NCBI RefSeq assembly: GCF_013371465.1
Contig: NZ_JABWDU010000001.1
Location: 62,001 to 126,000 of the forward strand
Direction of reading: 5' to 3'
DNA: 64,000 bases
Source: Ensifer oleiphilus
GTDB lineage: Bacteria > Pseudomonadota > Alphaproteobacteria > Rhizobiales > Rhizobiaceae
The notes under the pieces were generated by a model. That model saw only the letters and a program-made list of their open reading frames with translations. It was not told where the DNA came from and searched no databases. Positions 26,884 to 35,381 of this stretch are shown here, in pieces. The translations under genes were made by a program, and so were the position numbers. Within the stretch, counting starts at the first letter, position 1; each line of letters begins with the position of its first letter.

Positions 26884-28040
26884 CCGAGAAGAAGGCAATC
26901 ATCGGCGCCCGCCTGTTCGATGGCATCGAATGGCACGATGGCGCCGCCCTCCTGATCGAGGCCGGCCGCGTCAAGGCCATCGTGGCCGCCGGTGATGTGC
27001 CGGCGGATGCCGCAGTCATCGACACGCATGGTCTGCTGCTGGTGCCTGGCTTCATCGATCTGCAGGTCAATGGCGGCGGCGGCGCATTGCTCAACGCAGA
27101 GCCGACGTTGGACGGCATTCGCCAGATCTGTTCGGCGCACGCGAAGTTCGGCACCACGGCACTGTTGCCGACGCTGATCACCGACACGCGCGAGGTGCGC
27201 GCCGCAACGATTGCCGCCGGCCTTCAGGCGAAGGCGGCTGGCGTGCCGGGCTTCCTCGGCCTGCATCTGGAAGGTCCGCACCTCTCGGTCGCGCGCAAGG
27301 GCGCGCATGATCCGGCGCTGATCCGCCCGATGGATGATGCCGACCTGAAGGAGATGCTCGACTGCGCCAGGGCGCTCGGTGTGCTCATGGTCACCGTCGC
27401 GCCGGAAAACGCCACGAAGGAGCAGGTGCGCGCGCTGGCCGACGCCGGCGCCGTCGTCAGCCTCGGCCATACGGATGTCGGCTATGAGACCGCCGTCGCC
27501 TACGCCAAGGCGGGGGCGAAGACGGTGACGCATCTCTTCAACGCCATGAGCGGCCTTGGCCACCGCGAGCCGGGCGTCGTCGGTGCAGCGCTTGCGACCG
27601 GAACTCTGCATGCGGGCCTGATCGCCGACGGCTACCATGTCGACCCGGCCTCTATGGGTGTGGCGCTGCGCGCCAAGATGGGTCCCGGCCAGATCTTCCT
27701 GGTCACCGATGCGATGTCGCCGATCGGGACGGACATGACGAGCTTCGAGCTCAACGGCCGCGAGATCCTGCGCCACGGCGGCCGTCTGACGTTGGCAGAC
27801 GGCACACTTGCCGGCGCCGATATCGACATGCTGTCGTCGGTGCGCTTCGTGCACGAGAAGCTTGGGCTTCCGCTCGAGGAAGCTCTTCGCATGGCATCGG
27901 CCTATCCCGCCGACGCCATGGGTCTCTCCTCGCACAAGGGCCGCCTGCTGCCCGGCGCGGACGCAGACTTCGTGCTGCTGACGCCTGAGCTCGCCATGGG
28001 ATCGACCTGGATCGGCGGCGACAAGGTCTACGCTGCCTGA
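26880..28040 (+). CDS. nagA: N-acetylglucosamine-6-phosphate deacetylase
   Basis: 386 residues. Removes acetate from GlcNAc-6-P. Amidohydrolase-fold metal and catalytic motifs: PGFIDLQVNGGGG (about 56-68), HLEGPH with the metal Glu (about 128), GHTD (about 196), THLFNAMS (about 215) and VTDAMSP with the catalytic Asp (about 275). Start overlaps the previous stop codon by four bases, so the four plus-strand genes are translationally linked. A strong terminator follows. Confidence 0.95.
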   Translation: MTEKKAIIGARLFDGIEWHDGAALLIEAGRVKAIVAAGDVPADAAVIDTHGLLLVPGFIDLQVNGGGGALLNAEPTLDGIRQICSAHAKFGTTALLPTLITDTREVRAATIAAGLQAKAAGVPGFLGLHLEGPHLSVARKGAHDPALIRPMDDADLKEMLDCARALGVLMVTVAPENATKEQVRALADAGAVVSLGHTDVGYETAVAYAKAGAKTVTHLFNAMSGLGHREPGVVGAALATGTLHAGLIADGYHVDPASMGVALRAKMGPGQIFLVTDAMSPIGTDMTSFELNGREILRHGGRLTLADGTLAGADIDMLSSVRFVHEKLGLPLEEALRMASAYPADAMGLSSHKGRLLPGADADFVLLTPELAMGSTWIGGDKVYAA

Positions 28041-28085
28041 TTAACGACGAAAAAAATGAGCGTCTCCGTCGAGGCGCAAAATCAG

Positions 28086-28122
28086 AAAGGCCCGACGATC
28101 AGAGGCGATCGTCGGGCCTTTT
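28086..28122. terminator. Bidirectional terminator after nagA
   Basis: A 15-bp perfect stem, AAAGGCCCGACGATC (28086-28100) with its complement (28107-28121), six-base loop and TTTT on the plus strand; the minus strand also ends in a T-rich run, so it can serve cutC too, which ends at 28168. Confidence 0.85.
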
Positions 28123-28167
28123 CATTGGTGTTGCGGTGCGTCGTGACGCCCTTGAGCGCCGGCAGCC

Positions 28168-28890
28168 CTACCGCGAAAGCCGCGCCTTCATCGCCCGAAC
28201 GGTTGCCACATCCGTGCGACGCCGATCCTCGGCCACGAATCCCATGCTGACCAGGCGTGGATCGTGAGCCGGCTCACGGATCGAGCAGGACGAATGCACT
28301 TCGCTGACCGACAGGTTTTCAAGCAACGCGTCTACGGTATTGAGCGTCACGCCCGAGCCCGGCATGATCGAAAGACGCCCGGCGGCGAGCGCCACAAGCT
28401 CCGCAAGCTTTTCGATCGCCTGCGGCGCGCTTCTGGCGCCGCCTGATGTCAGGATCCGCTCGAAGCCGAGCTCGACTGCCAGTTCGATCGCGTCCTTGAA
28501 ATCCGGCACCAGGTCGAAGGCGCGGTGGAGCGTGAGGCCGAGGCCGGCGGCGTGACCCGTCAGCTTTCGGAGCATCGGAGCATCCAATTGGCCATCGGCG
28601 AGCGAAGCGCCAAGCACGACACCGGCAAGCCCGGCTTCGCGCACCGCATCGATATCGCGGCGCATCATGTCGAGATCGCCGGCGCCGAAAACGAAGTCGC
28701 CCGGCCGCGGTCGGATCATGACATAGACGGGCACCCGTGGCGGCCCGGCGAGCGCCATCAATCCGGCCGTCGGCGTCAGCCCGCCGACGGAGAGCGCTGC
28801 GCAGAGCTCGATCCGGTCGGCTCCGCCCTCGACTGCCGCCGCAAGCCCGTCGGCGTCGTCGACGCAAACCTCGAGACCAATTCCGCTCAT
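28168..28890 (-). CDS. cutC: CutC family protein
   Basis: 240 residues, TIM-barrel CutC family (GLEVCVDDADGLAAAVEGGADRIELC at the start, GGLTPTAGL, RPRPGDFVF, LTLHRAFD, LTSGG, PGSGV). Historically linked to copper homeostasis, but the biochemical role is unsettled. ATG 28890 has GGAGGAG seven bases upstream and overlaps the stop of the ROK kinase gene by four bases. CutC genes are often found in amino-sugar or peptidoglycan-recycling operons in bacteria, as here. Confidence 0.92.
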   Translation of the reverse strand: MSGIGLEVCVDDADGLAAAVEGGADRIELCAALSVGGLTPTAGLMALAGPPRVPVYVMIRPRPGDFVFGAGDLDMMRRDIDAVREAGLAGVVLGASLADGQLDAPMLRKLTGHAAGLGLTLHRAFDLVPDFKDAIELAVELGFERILTSGGARSAPQAIEKLAELVALAAGRLSIMPGSGVTLNTVDALLENLSVSEVHSSCSIREPAHDPRLVSMGFVAEDRRRTDVATVRAMKARLSR

Positions 28891-29798
28891 GCTTTTTCTC
28901 CTCCAAGGCCGAGCAGGGCGGCGCCGATCAGCCCCGGCTCGACCTGACATTCGCCGCGCACGACCAGCGGCCGCTTGAATTGCCGCAGAATCCGGCTACG
29001 AACCGCCTTGTCGATCTCCTCCAGCAACGGCTCGACATTGGAAAGTCCGCCGCCGACCGGCACGATGGTCGCGCCCGTCGTGTTGATGACCACTGCCAGC
29101 GGCGAACTGACGAGGTCGACAAGGATCTCGACGGTGCGCTTCGCCTCCGTATCGCCCTTCAGCCATGCCTCGATGATCTCGTGGCTCGACAGGGTCTTGC
29201 GGTGTACGGTTTCGTGCAGCCGTTCGAGCCCGCGCGCGCCGCCGACGGTGTCGACGCAGCGCTTCTGGCCGCAGCCACAGGCATAGGCGGGGATGGCAAC
29301 GGGCGGCTCTCCGGCTTCCGCGGCAAGAGCAGGACCGTGTCCCCATTCACCGGCAAAGCCACCGTCGGCGTTGATCAGCTCGCCACCGACCACCAGTCCG
29401 CCGCCGACGCCGGTGCCGAGGATGGCTCCGAAGACGATGCGATGGCCGCGCCCGGCGCCGGCGCCGGCTTCCGCAAGCGCGAAACAATCGGCGTCATTGG
29501 CGATCTTGACCGGCAGGTGCAGTTCACGCTCGAGTTCTGCAACCAGCTCGCGGCCGTCGATGCAGGGGATGTTGGCGCATTTGATCCGCCGCGTTTCCGG
29601 ATCGATGACGCCGGTAATCGAGATCGCCACACATTCCGGATGGCCGCCGGCCTCGTCGAGCACCGATTCGAGTACCTGGACGAACTGGCGAAAATTGTTG
29701 AGCGGTGTCGCGCGGCGCGGCAGCGGAAAAATCCGGTCGCGCGCATGCACGATCGCGCCCTTGATCGCCGATCCGCCGATATCGAAACAGACGATCAT
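28887..29798 (-). CDS. ROK family sugar kinase (N-acetylglucosamine/N-acetylmannosamine type)
   Basis: 303 residues. ATP-binding motif DIGGSAIKG (6-14), catalytic Asp in IANDADCFALAE (about 100), ROK signature GTGVGGG (about 128) and zinc-binding motif CGCGQKRC (about 170) with an upstream His. The family phosphorylates hexoses and N-acetylhexosamines. It gives the locus a second kinase unrelated in fold subfamily to the BadF-type enzyme at 24184. Overlaps amidase (upstream) and cutC (downstream) by four bases each. Confidence 0.92.
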   Translation of the reverse strand: MIVCFDIGGSAIKGAIVHARDRIFPLPRRATPLNNFRQFVQVLESVLDEAGGHPECVAISITGVIDPETRRIKCANIPCIDGRELVAELERELHLPVKIANDADCFALAEAGAGAGRGHRIVFGAILGTGVGGGLVVGGELINADGGFAGEWGHGPALAAEAGEPPVAIPAYACGCGQKRCVDTVGGARGLERLHETVHRKTLSSHEIIEAWLKGDTEAKRTVEILVDLVSSPLAVVINTTGATIVPVGGGLSNVEPLLEEIDKAVRSRILRQFKRPLVVRGECQVEPGLIGAALLGLGGEKA

Positions 29799-31156
29799 GC
29801 CTCTCCCCGGATCACCGTTTCGGCGGCAAGGGCAATCGACAGCAGCCGGTCGTCCTGATGGTGCGGCGCCGCCAGTTGCAGCCCGACGGGCATTTCTCCG
29901 GCGCCGGTGCCGCAGGGGATCGAGATGCCGCAGAAATCGAGGAAATTGCCGATGAGCGTGTTGCGCAGCGTCCTGGCATTGGTCTTGAAGAACAGCTCGT
30001 CGTCGGCGAGCAGCGGTGCCACCGGCGGCGCGACATGGGGTAGCGTCGGATGGACGATGAGTTCGCCCGGCTTCAGGCTCTCGACCGTTTCGTGGATCAA
30101 CTGGTCGCGGGCGTCGAGAAGCGCGATGTAGTCGGGCATGGTGATCTTCTCGCCAAGCCTGGTGCGGGCGACGACCCGCGGGTCGATGCGTTCGGCCTGC
30201 GGGCCCGCCAGGCGCTCCCGGTGCAGCGCGTAAGCCTCGGCGGTGACCAGCGCGCCGTGGCGGGCCATCAGGTCGAACACCGCCTTGAACGTCGGGAAGG
30301 GGCGGCGCGTGACCGTGGCGCCCGCTTTTTCCAGCCGTTTGATCGCGTCCTCGAAGGCTTCGACGACTTCGCTCTCCGCCTCGTCGAAGACGATGGTTTC
30401 GGGGATGACGATCTTAAGGTCGGCGATCTCGCCGCGGCGCACCACCGGTGCGGTCAATCCATGCATGGCGGCGTCGAGCCAGACCGCGTCCTGCACCGTA
30501 TGGCAGAGGGGGCCGAGCGAATCGAGGCTTTCGGCAAGCGGAAACACGCCCTTCATCGAATAGCGGCCGCGTGTTGCCTTGTAGCCGACGATGCCGGTCA
30601 TTGCCGCCGGGATGCGCACGGACCCGCCGGTGTCGGTGCCGATTGCCGCCGGCACGAGGCCGGCCGCGACGGCTGCCGCCGAGCCGGACGAGGAGCCGCC
30701 CGGAATGCGCTCAACATCGGTCGACGCCGGATTGTGCGGCGTGCCGTAGTGCGGATTGATGCCGAGTCCGGAAAAGGCGAACTCGCTCATATTGGTCCGC
30801 CCGACGCTGACCATGCCGGCACCGGCAACCGCTGCGACCACCGCGGCATCGCTGCCGGCGGGCGGTGTGTCGCGCAGAACAGCCGAGCCGGCGGTGGTCA
30901 CGCTGCCCTTGACGTCGAAGAGGTCCTTCCAGGCGACCGGAAGACCGTCGAGCAGGCCAAGCGACCGGCCGGCTCGGAGCCGAGTCGAGGCGGCTGACGC
31001 TTCCTTCAGTGCGCGCTCGCGGGTGAGGCCGACGAAGACCGCCTGGTCGCCATGCGCTTCGATGCCGGCAAGCGTTTCCTCGGCAAGCGTGACCGGGTCG
31101 AGTTTGCCGTCCTGGACGAGTACCGAAAGCCCGGCGAGCGTTTTCTGTCTGGTCAT
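29795..31156 (-). CDS. Amidase signature family hydrolase
   Basis: 453 residues, amidase-signature fold. The Ser-cisSer-Lys triad is visible: Lys in AWKDLFDVKG (about 75), Ser in GGSSSGSAAAVA (about 155) and nucleophile Ser in GTDTGGSVRIPA (about 178). First gene of the operon with the ROK kinase and cutC. ATG 31156 is preceded by AAGGGGAG; an open extension upstream runs into a repeat element and is rejected. Substrate unknown; a cell-wall or amino-sugar amide is a guess from context. It is not the GatA partner of a GatB/GatC set. Confidence 0.9.
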   Translation of the reverse strand: MTRQKTLAGLSVLVQDGKLDPVTLAEETLAGIEAHGDQAVFVGLTRERALKEASAASTRLRAGRSLGLLDGLPVAWKDLFDVKGSVTTAGSAVLRDTPPAGSDAAVVAAVAGAGMVSVGRTNMSEFAFSGLGINPHYGTPHNPASTDVERIPGGSSSGSAAAVAAGLVPAAIGTDTGGSVRIPAAMTGIVGYKATRGRYSMKGVFPLAESLDSLGPLCHTVQDAVWLDAAMHGLTAPVVRRGEIADLKIVIPETIVFDEAESEVVEAFEDAIKRLEKAGATVTRRPFPTFKAVFDLMARHGALVTAEAYALHRERLAGPQAERIDPRVVARTRLGEKITMPDYIALLDARDQLIHETVESLKPGELIVHPTLPHVAPPVAPLLADDELFFKTNARTLRNTLIGNFLDFCGISIPCGTGAGEMPVGLQLAAPHHQDDRLLSIALAAETVIRGEA

Positions 31157-31248
31157 TGTCTCCCCTTGTCCGCCTGCCACCTGTGGGCCGCTGGTCGTTC
31201 CGGTCGACCCGCGCGCGCAGGTCCTTGTTCGAAAGCTCTTGTTCTTGC

Positions 31249-31297
31249 GCATGTCGTCATAGCAAGACCTCCGCGCGCATTTGCGCGACATGCTCTA
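31249..31297 (+). repeat. Rhizobial intergenic palindromic repeat, copy 1
   Basis: GCATGTCG at 31249 and CGACATGC at 31286 bracket a C/A-rich centre, ending in CTCTA. Same family as the elements near 33831, 35735, 42411 and 62236. It lies in the 5' leader region of the amidase operon. Confidence 0.65.
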
Positions 31298-31450
31298 CCA
31301 TATCGCTCCCCATGGCGTTTGCCATGGTTCGTCCGTCTTCGCCCGCAGGAATTTTGCCGAAAGCGGGTGATGCCGGCCTTCCTGCCTTGTCGATGCGAGC
31401 GCTTCTGCCTACATGCCTCATCGAACCCTGCCCGGCACTGGAGAGATTTG

Positions 31451-32188
31451 ATGATTTTGGACGCGGCGCGGCTTTCTCTCGCCAATCTCTTTGCACCGGA
31501 GACCCGCTCGGTGTTCTGGAAGGTCCTCGGATTGACGCTTCTCGCGCTCGCAGCACTGTGGTTCTGCCTGCGCGAACTGTTCATATGGCTCGCCTTGCCG
31601 TGGCTCGATGCCTTGATGCCCGGTACACCCGCATGGGCCGGCTGGCTCACCTTCGTGCTGGGCATCTTCGCGAGCCTCGGTCTGGCGCTGGCGTTGGCCC
31701 TGCTTCTGGCGCCGGTGACAGCGCTGATCGCCGGCCTGTTCCTCGATGATGTGGCCGAAGTGGTGGAAGCGCGCGATTATCCGAACGAGCCTGCCGGCAG
31801 GCCCCTGCCGCTCGGCGAGGCGATGGTCGGCTCCGCAAAGTTCCTCGGCGTCGTCATCCTCGGCAATATTCTGGCACTGTTCCTGCTGCTCGTGCCCGGC
31901 GTCAACCTGATCGCCTTCTTCCTCGTCAACGGCTACCTGCTCGGCCGCGAGTTCTTCGAATTTGCCGCCATGCGCTACCGGTCGCCGGCCGAGGCGCGGC
32001 TCTTCCGGGCCAAGCACCGCTCGACCGTGTTTCTGGCCGGCTTGCTTCTTGCCGCCTTCCTTGCTGTTCCGTTCCTCAACCTGCTGACGCCGCTTTTTGC
32101 CGCCGGCATGATGGTGCATCTCCACAAGAAGCTGTCGGCCAGCGATCCGGGATTTTCGCTCACAAGCGGATCCACGGCGAGCGCCTGA
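31451..32188 (+). CDS. EI24 / CysZ-like membrane protein
   Basis: 245 residues with four or more hydrophobic segments (about 28-45, 58-85, 120-150, 190-225). It matches the EI24 domain family: repeated PF/G motifs, PGVNLIAFFLVNGYLLGREFFEF, typical of CysZ-type proteins in alpha-proteobacteria. CysZ transports sulfate in enterobacteria, but the substrate of these homologues is not established. ATG 31451 with GGAGAG upstream; the open frame goes higher without homology. Confidence 0.85.
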   Translation: MILDAARLSLANLFAPETRSVFWKVLGLTLLALAALWFCLRELFIWLALPWLDALMPGTPAWAGWLTFVLGIFASLGLALALALLLAPVTALIAGLFLDDVAEVVEARDYPNEPAGRPLPLGEAMVGSAKFLGVVILGNILALFLLLVPGVNLIAFFLVNGYLLGREFFEFAAMRYRSPAEARLFRAKHRSTVFLAGLLLAAFLAVPFLNLLTPLFAAGMMVHLHKKLSASDPGFSLTSGSTASA

Positions 32189-32288
32189 CGCGCAATCTGC
32201 TTGACAGCGCCCATTCGCTGGCCAATCTGCCGGCAAATCCACATGATGTCGTGCGCCCAGGTGGCGGGGACCGGACGGAGCAGCTGTA

Positions 32289-32498
32289 ATGAACAATGCC
32301 GAAGACCGGATCACCCGGCTCGAAGAGACGGTGGCCCACCAGGCCAAGACGATCGAGGAGCTCTCCGATCAGCTCGCCGAGCAATGGAAGGTCGTGGAGC
32401 AGACGCGGGCAAAACTCGACCGGCTGACGGAACGCTTTCTCAGCCTCGAGGAGCAATCGCTCGACGCGCCGCCGATCACCCGCCCGCCACATTACTGA
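32289..32498 (+). CDS. slyX: SlyX family protein
   Basis: 69 residues, a predicted amphipathic coiled coil (EDRITRLEETVAHQAKTIEELSDQL) ending in the signature PPHY that marks SlyX proteins. Function unknown. It is 100 bases downstream of the EI24 gene on the same strand and is followed by a bidirectional terminator. The ATG is preceded by GGAGC, ten bases away. Confidence 0.9.
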   Translation: MNNAEDRITRLEETVAHQAKTIEELSDQLAEQWKVVEQTRAKLDRLTERFLSLEEQSLDAPPITRPPHY

Positions 32499-32523
32499 GG
32501 CCCAACACAGCGCAGCAAATGAA

Positions 32524-32558
32524 AAAGGCCGCCGTTCTTGCGAACGGCGGCCTTTCTT
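32524..32558. terminator. Bidirectional terminator between slyX and the BMP gene
   Basis: AAAGGCCGCCGTTC (32524-32537) pairs perfectly with GAACGGCGGCCTTT (32542-32555) around TTGC. T-rich ends follow on both strands. It serves the convergent genes slyX and the BMP-family protein. Confidence 0.85.
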
Positions 32559-32576
32559 ATTTGAAGGCGGAAGCCC

Positions 32577-33569
32577 TTAGTAGGGGCAGGCTTCGTCGCT
32601 CATGTAGTCGTGAACCTGGACCTTGCCGGCGATGATTTCGGCTTTGACCTTTTCGACCGCGTCGAGCATTTCCGGGGTGATCAGGGCCTTGTTGTTGTCG
32701 TCGAGCGCGTAGCCGACGCCATCTTCCTTGAGGCCGAGGTTGGAAATGCCGAACTCGAACTTGTCGTTCTTGGCAGCGGTGAAGGCTTCGTAGACGGCGA
32801 CGTCGACACGCTTCAGCATCGAGGTCAGAACCTTACCCGGCTGCAGGCCGTTCTGGTTGGAGTCGACGCCGATGCCGAGCTTGCCGGCATCTGCCGCTGC
32901 CTGCAGAACGCCGACGCCGGTGCCGCCGGCGGCGTGGTAGACCACGTCCGACCCCTGGTCCATCTGCGACTTGGCGATTTCGCCGCCCTTGACCGGGTCG
33001 TTCCAGGCGTCAGGCGTCGTGCCGGTGTAGGCTTCGAGAACCTTCACGTCAGCGCCGGTCGACTTTGCGCCGCCGACATAGCCGCAGGCGAACTTGTGGA
33101 TGAGCGGAACGTCCATGCCGCCGATGAAGCTCACGGTCTTCGACTTCGACGCAAGACCGGCGAGCACGCCGACGAGGTAGGAGCCTTCCTGTTCCTTGAA
33201 CACGATCGACTTCACGTTCGGCTTGTCGAGCACCATGTCGATGATCGCGAACTTGGTGTCGGGATATTCGGCGGCGATCTTTTCGAGCGGTGCGGCCCAG
33301 TTGAAGCCGGCCATGACGATCGGGTTGTTGCCGTCGCTGGCGAAGCGGCGGAGCGCCTGCTCGCGTTGTGCGTCGTTGGCGATTTCGAACTCGCGGTATT
33401 CGACGCCCGATTCTGTCTTGAATTTTTCGGCGCCGTTAAAGGCCGCTTCGTTGAACGACTTGTCGAACTTGCCGCCCAGATCGTAAATGATGGCCGGCTT
33501 GATGTCGGCGGCCAGAGCCGTCGCGGACATCATGGAAAAGGCAAAGAGACCGAGAATTGTTTTTTTCAT
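32577..33569 (-). CDS. BMP family ABC transporter substrate-binding protein
   Basis: 330 residues with signal peptide (MKKTILGLFAFSMMSATALA, cleavage after about 20). BMP/PnrA-like (PF02608) fold: IYDLGGKFDKSFNEAAFNGAEKF at the start, SIVFKEQEGSYLVGVLAG near 120, GGMDVPLIHKFACGYVGG near 148, and GIGVDSNQN near 233. Family members bind purine or other nucleosides. No ATPase or permease genes adjoin, so its transporter partners must be elsewhere. A long leader region (33570-33927) precedes it. Confidence 0.92.
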   Translation of the reverse strand: MKKTILGLFAFSMMSATALAADIKPAIIYDLGGKFDKSFNEAAFNGAEKFKTESGVEYREFEIANDAQREQALRRFASDGNNPIVMAGFNWAAPLEKIAAEYPDTKFAIIDMVLDKPNVKSIVFKEQEGSYLVGVLAGLASKSKTVSFIGGMDVPLIHKFACGYVGGAKSTGADVKVLEAYTGTTPDAWNDPVKGGEIAKSQMDQGSDVVYHAAGGTGVGVLQAAADAGKLGIGVDSNQNGLQPGKVLTSMLKRVDVAVYEAFTAAKNDKFEFGISNLGLKEDGVGYALDDNNKALITPEMLDAVEKVKAEIIAGKVQVHDYMSDEACPY

Positions 33570-33927
33570 CGTGCAGCCCTGTTGTCGCTATTGATCTTTA
33601 TCGGGTCCTCCCGCGGGCCCCTGATGGAGCCTGTCTGCGGAACCCACCCCTCTCGCGGGGGCTAGGGTGGCGGCATCCTTGCACGGTCGCGGCAAAAAAA
33701 CACCCAAAATTTTTCAGATGGTAAAAATGTCGACCAACATTCACAGGCATCGTTAAAATGCCGGTTCCCTTAGCCTTTTAGGGTCCGAGGGTGGCGCCGG
33801 TGCGCCGGCCGCGCGGTTTAACAGCCCAACGCAGCTCGCGCAAAAGTGTGCATCGGTCTTGCGACATCAACCTGCACAAAATGAAGGCTGAAGCGCAGCA
33901 GTCGAGTTGGGGGGGGCGCGATGTGCC
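33570..33927. other. Intergenic region with a repeat copy
   Basis: 358 bases between the divergent BMP and convergent msrA ends. An AT-rich stretch (33690-33760) likely holds the BMP-gene promoter. At about 33831-33880 a degenerate copy of the GCATGTCG palindromic repeat lies on the minus strand (GCGCAAAAGTGTGCATCGGT core). No riboswitch consensus could be recognised. Confidence 0.5.
33831..33880 (-). repeat. Rhizobial intergenic palindromic repeat, copy 4 (degenerate)
   Basis: On the minus strand GTGCAGGTTGATGTCGCAAG, then ACCGATGCACACTTTTGCGCGAG. It keeps the central CACTTTTGCGCGA of the better copies and is the most degenerate of the five. Confidence 0.5.
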
Positions 33928-34581
33928 CTAGCCGCCGATCGGGCAGCTGACGCCGGTGCCGCGCAGGCCGCAATAACCATCAGGGTTCTTCGCCAGATAC
34001 TGCTGATGGTAGTCCTCGGCAAAGTACAACGGTCCGGCCATTTCGATCTCCGTGGTAATCTTGCCGGTATGACCTGACATTTTCAGCGCCGCCTGGAAGG
34101 CGTCGCGTGCGTCCTTCGCCGCTTTCAGCTGCGCATCGTCATAGACATAGATGGCGGAGCGATAGGTCGTGCCGATATCGTTGCCCTGGCGCATGCCCTG
34201 GGTCGGGTCGTGCTCCTCGAAGAAGGTCTTGAGCAGGCGCGACAGGGCAACCACCTTCGGGTCGTAGACGACCAGAACCACTTCGGTGTGGCCGGTCAAC
34301 CCCGTGGTGGTTTCCTGATAGGTTGGGTTCGGGGTCAGCCCGCCGGAATAGCCGGCCGCGGTGACGTAAACGCCAGGGATGTTCCACAAGAGCCGCTCGG
34401 CCCCCCAGAAGCAACCCATGCCGAGCAGGATCTTCTCGGCGCCTTCGGGGTAGGGGCCTTGGAGCGGGTGTCCCGAGACGAAATGGGCGGCGGCGGTCGC
34501 AATGGCGTCCTCGCGCCCGCGCAGCGCCGTCTGCGCGTCCGGCATGATGGTCTTCTTGTTGAACATGTCGATCAGGAACAT
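33928..34581 (-). CDS. msrA: Peptide methionine-S-sulfoxide reductase A
   Basis: 217 residues. Repairs oxidised methionine using thioredoxin. The catalytic motif GCFWGAE lies at about 53-59, followed by [12 protein letters not shown] and HTEVV, and the resolving Cys is in the C-terminal region ([12 protein letters not shown]). An N-terminal extension of about 45 residues before the catalytic motif is usual in rhizobial MsrA. ATG 34581 has AAGGAG seven bases upstream; an upstream open extension is rejected. A small membrane-protein gene lies 44 bases upstream on the same strand. Confidence 0.95.
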   Translation of the reverse strand: MFLIDMFNKKTIMPDAQTALRGREDAIATAAAHFVSGHPLQGPYPEGAEKILLGMGCFWGAERLLWNIPGVYVTAAGYSGGLTPNPTYQETTTGLTGHTEVVLVVYDPKVVALSRLLKTFFEEHDPTQGMRQGNDIGTTYRSAIYVYDDAQLKAAKDARDAFQAALKMSGHTGKITTEIEMAGPLYFAEDYHQQYLAKNPDGYCGLRGTGVSCPIGG

Positions 34582-34625
34582 CGTCAAACTCCTTGTCGTC
34601 GAGGCGGGTGAGCGCCCTGCGATGA

Positions 34626-34943
34626 TCACGCAGCGAAACGGCCGGCCGCCGGCCGCTTCTTGTATCCGGCCATCCACAATAGGAGGGCGAGAAGCGCGAG
34701 CACCGCAAAAGCGGGCTGGGTCAAAAGCCAGTGCAGAGACGAGTGCCAGAGCGTGGCTCCGGTATCGGTGCGCTGCGCAAACTGCACCCAACTGGCGGTG
34801 TCGGCGCCGAGCGCTTCGAGATCGTCGCCAAGGGACGTCATCACCAGTTCGGATGCGGCGACAGACTGTATCGCATCGACCGCACCGGCAAGGACGGCTG
34901 CAAGCAGGACAACAAAGCTTGCCAGTCTCAGCACGAAACGCAT
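34626..34943 (-). CDS. Small membrane protein, hypothetical
   Basis: 105 residues with two membrane segments (about 5-25, also resembling a signal anchor, and 74-93) separated by a mainly polar loop ([26 protein letters not shown]), ending in a basic tail. Such proteins are conserved in rhizobia without a known function. It probably shares an operon with msrA, 44 bases downstream. Confidence 0.72.
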   Translation of the reverse strand: MRFVLRLASFVVLLAAVLAGAVDAIQSVAASELVMTSLGDDLEALGADTASWVQFAQRTDTGATLWHSSLHWLLTQPAFAVLALLALLLWMAGYKKRPAAGRFAA

Positions 34944-35291
34944 CGATCCCTCGTTTCACAAATTCTGCCTGCCAGTCAGACCCGTCACCCCGTCTTCCGG
35001 TCGCCTTCGCGGGCGGTGCCGATGAAGTCCGGGAACGTGATATTCCGAGATGGCTCAGCGTTCAGGCGACGCGCCAAACAACGCTGCCGCAAGAGATAAG
35101 GCCGGTCGGCGGCAAGCGCAATGGCGAGCTTGGCCTGCCAAGTTATACAAGATGTCAACAATCTGTCAGAAAGCAGTTGATCCCACGCAAATCATCGGTA
35201 TATATCCCGCCCGTCCGCCGGTTCGCGCCGGATGACATGAAGGGCCGCGGCCCTTCCCATCCAGCCGCATGACCATCGGCTGTTGACGGAT
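34944..35291. other. Intergenic region upstream of tRNA-Ser
   Basis: About 350 bases. No supported gene. It should contain the promoter of the tRNA gene; the segment around 35140-35210 is AT-richer (ACAAGATGTCAACAATCTGT). Confidence 0.4.
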
Positions 35292-35381
35292 GGACAGGTG
35301 GCCGAGTGGTTGAAGGCGCACGCCTGGAACGCGTGTATACGTGAAAGCGTATCGAGGGTTCGAATCCCTCTCTGTCCGCCA
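35292..35381 (+). tRNA. tRNA-Ser (anticodon GGA)
   Basis: The sequence folds into a class II cloverleaf with a long variable arm. The acceptor begins GGACAGG, the anticodon stem-loop is CACGC-CTGGAAC-GCGTG with anticodon GGA, and the variable arm is TGTATACGTGAAAGCGTAT. The T-arm is GAGGGTTCGAATCCCTC and the 3' end is TCTGTCCG followed by an encoded CCA (35379-35381). Reads UCC/UCU serine codons. Confidence 0.95.

Noticed and set aside
33570-33760. Purine-type riboswitch upstream of the BMP gene
   Set aside because: BMP genes in Gram-positives can carry one, but I could not find the conserved core or a fitting pairing here.
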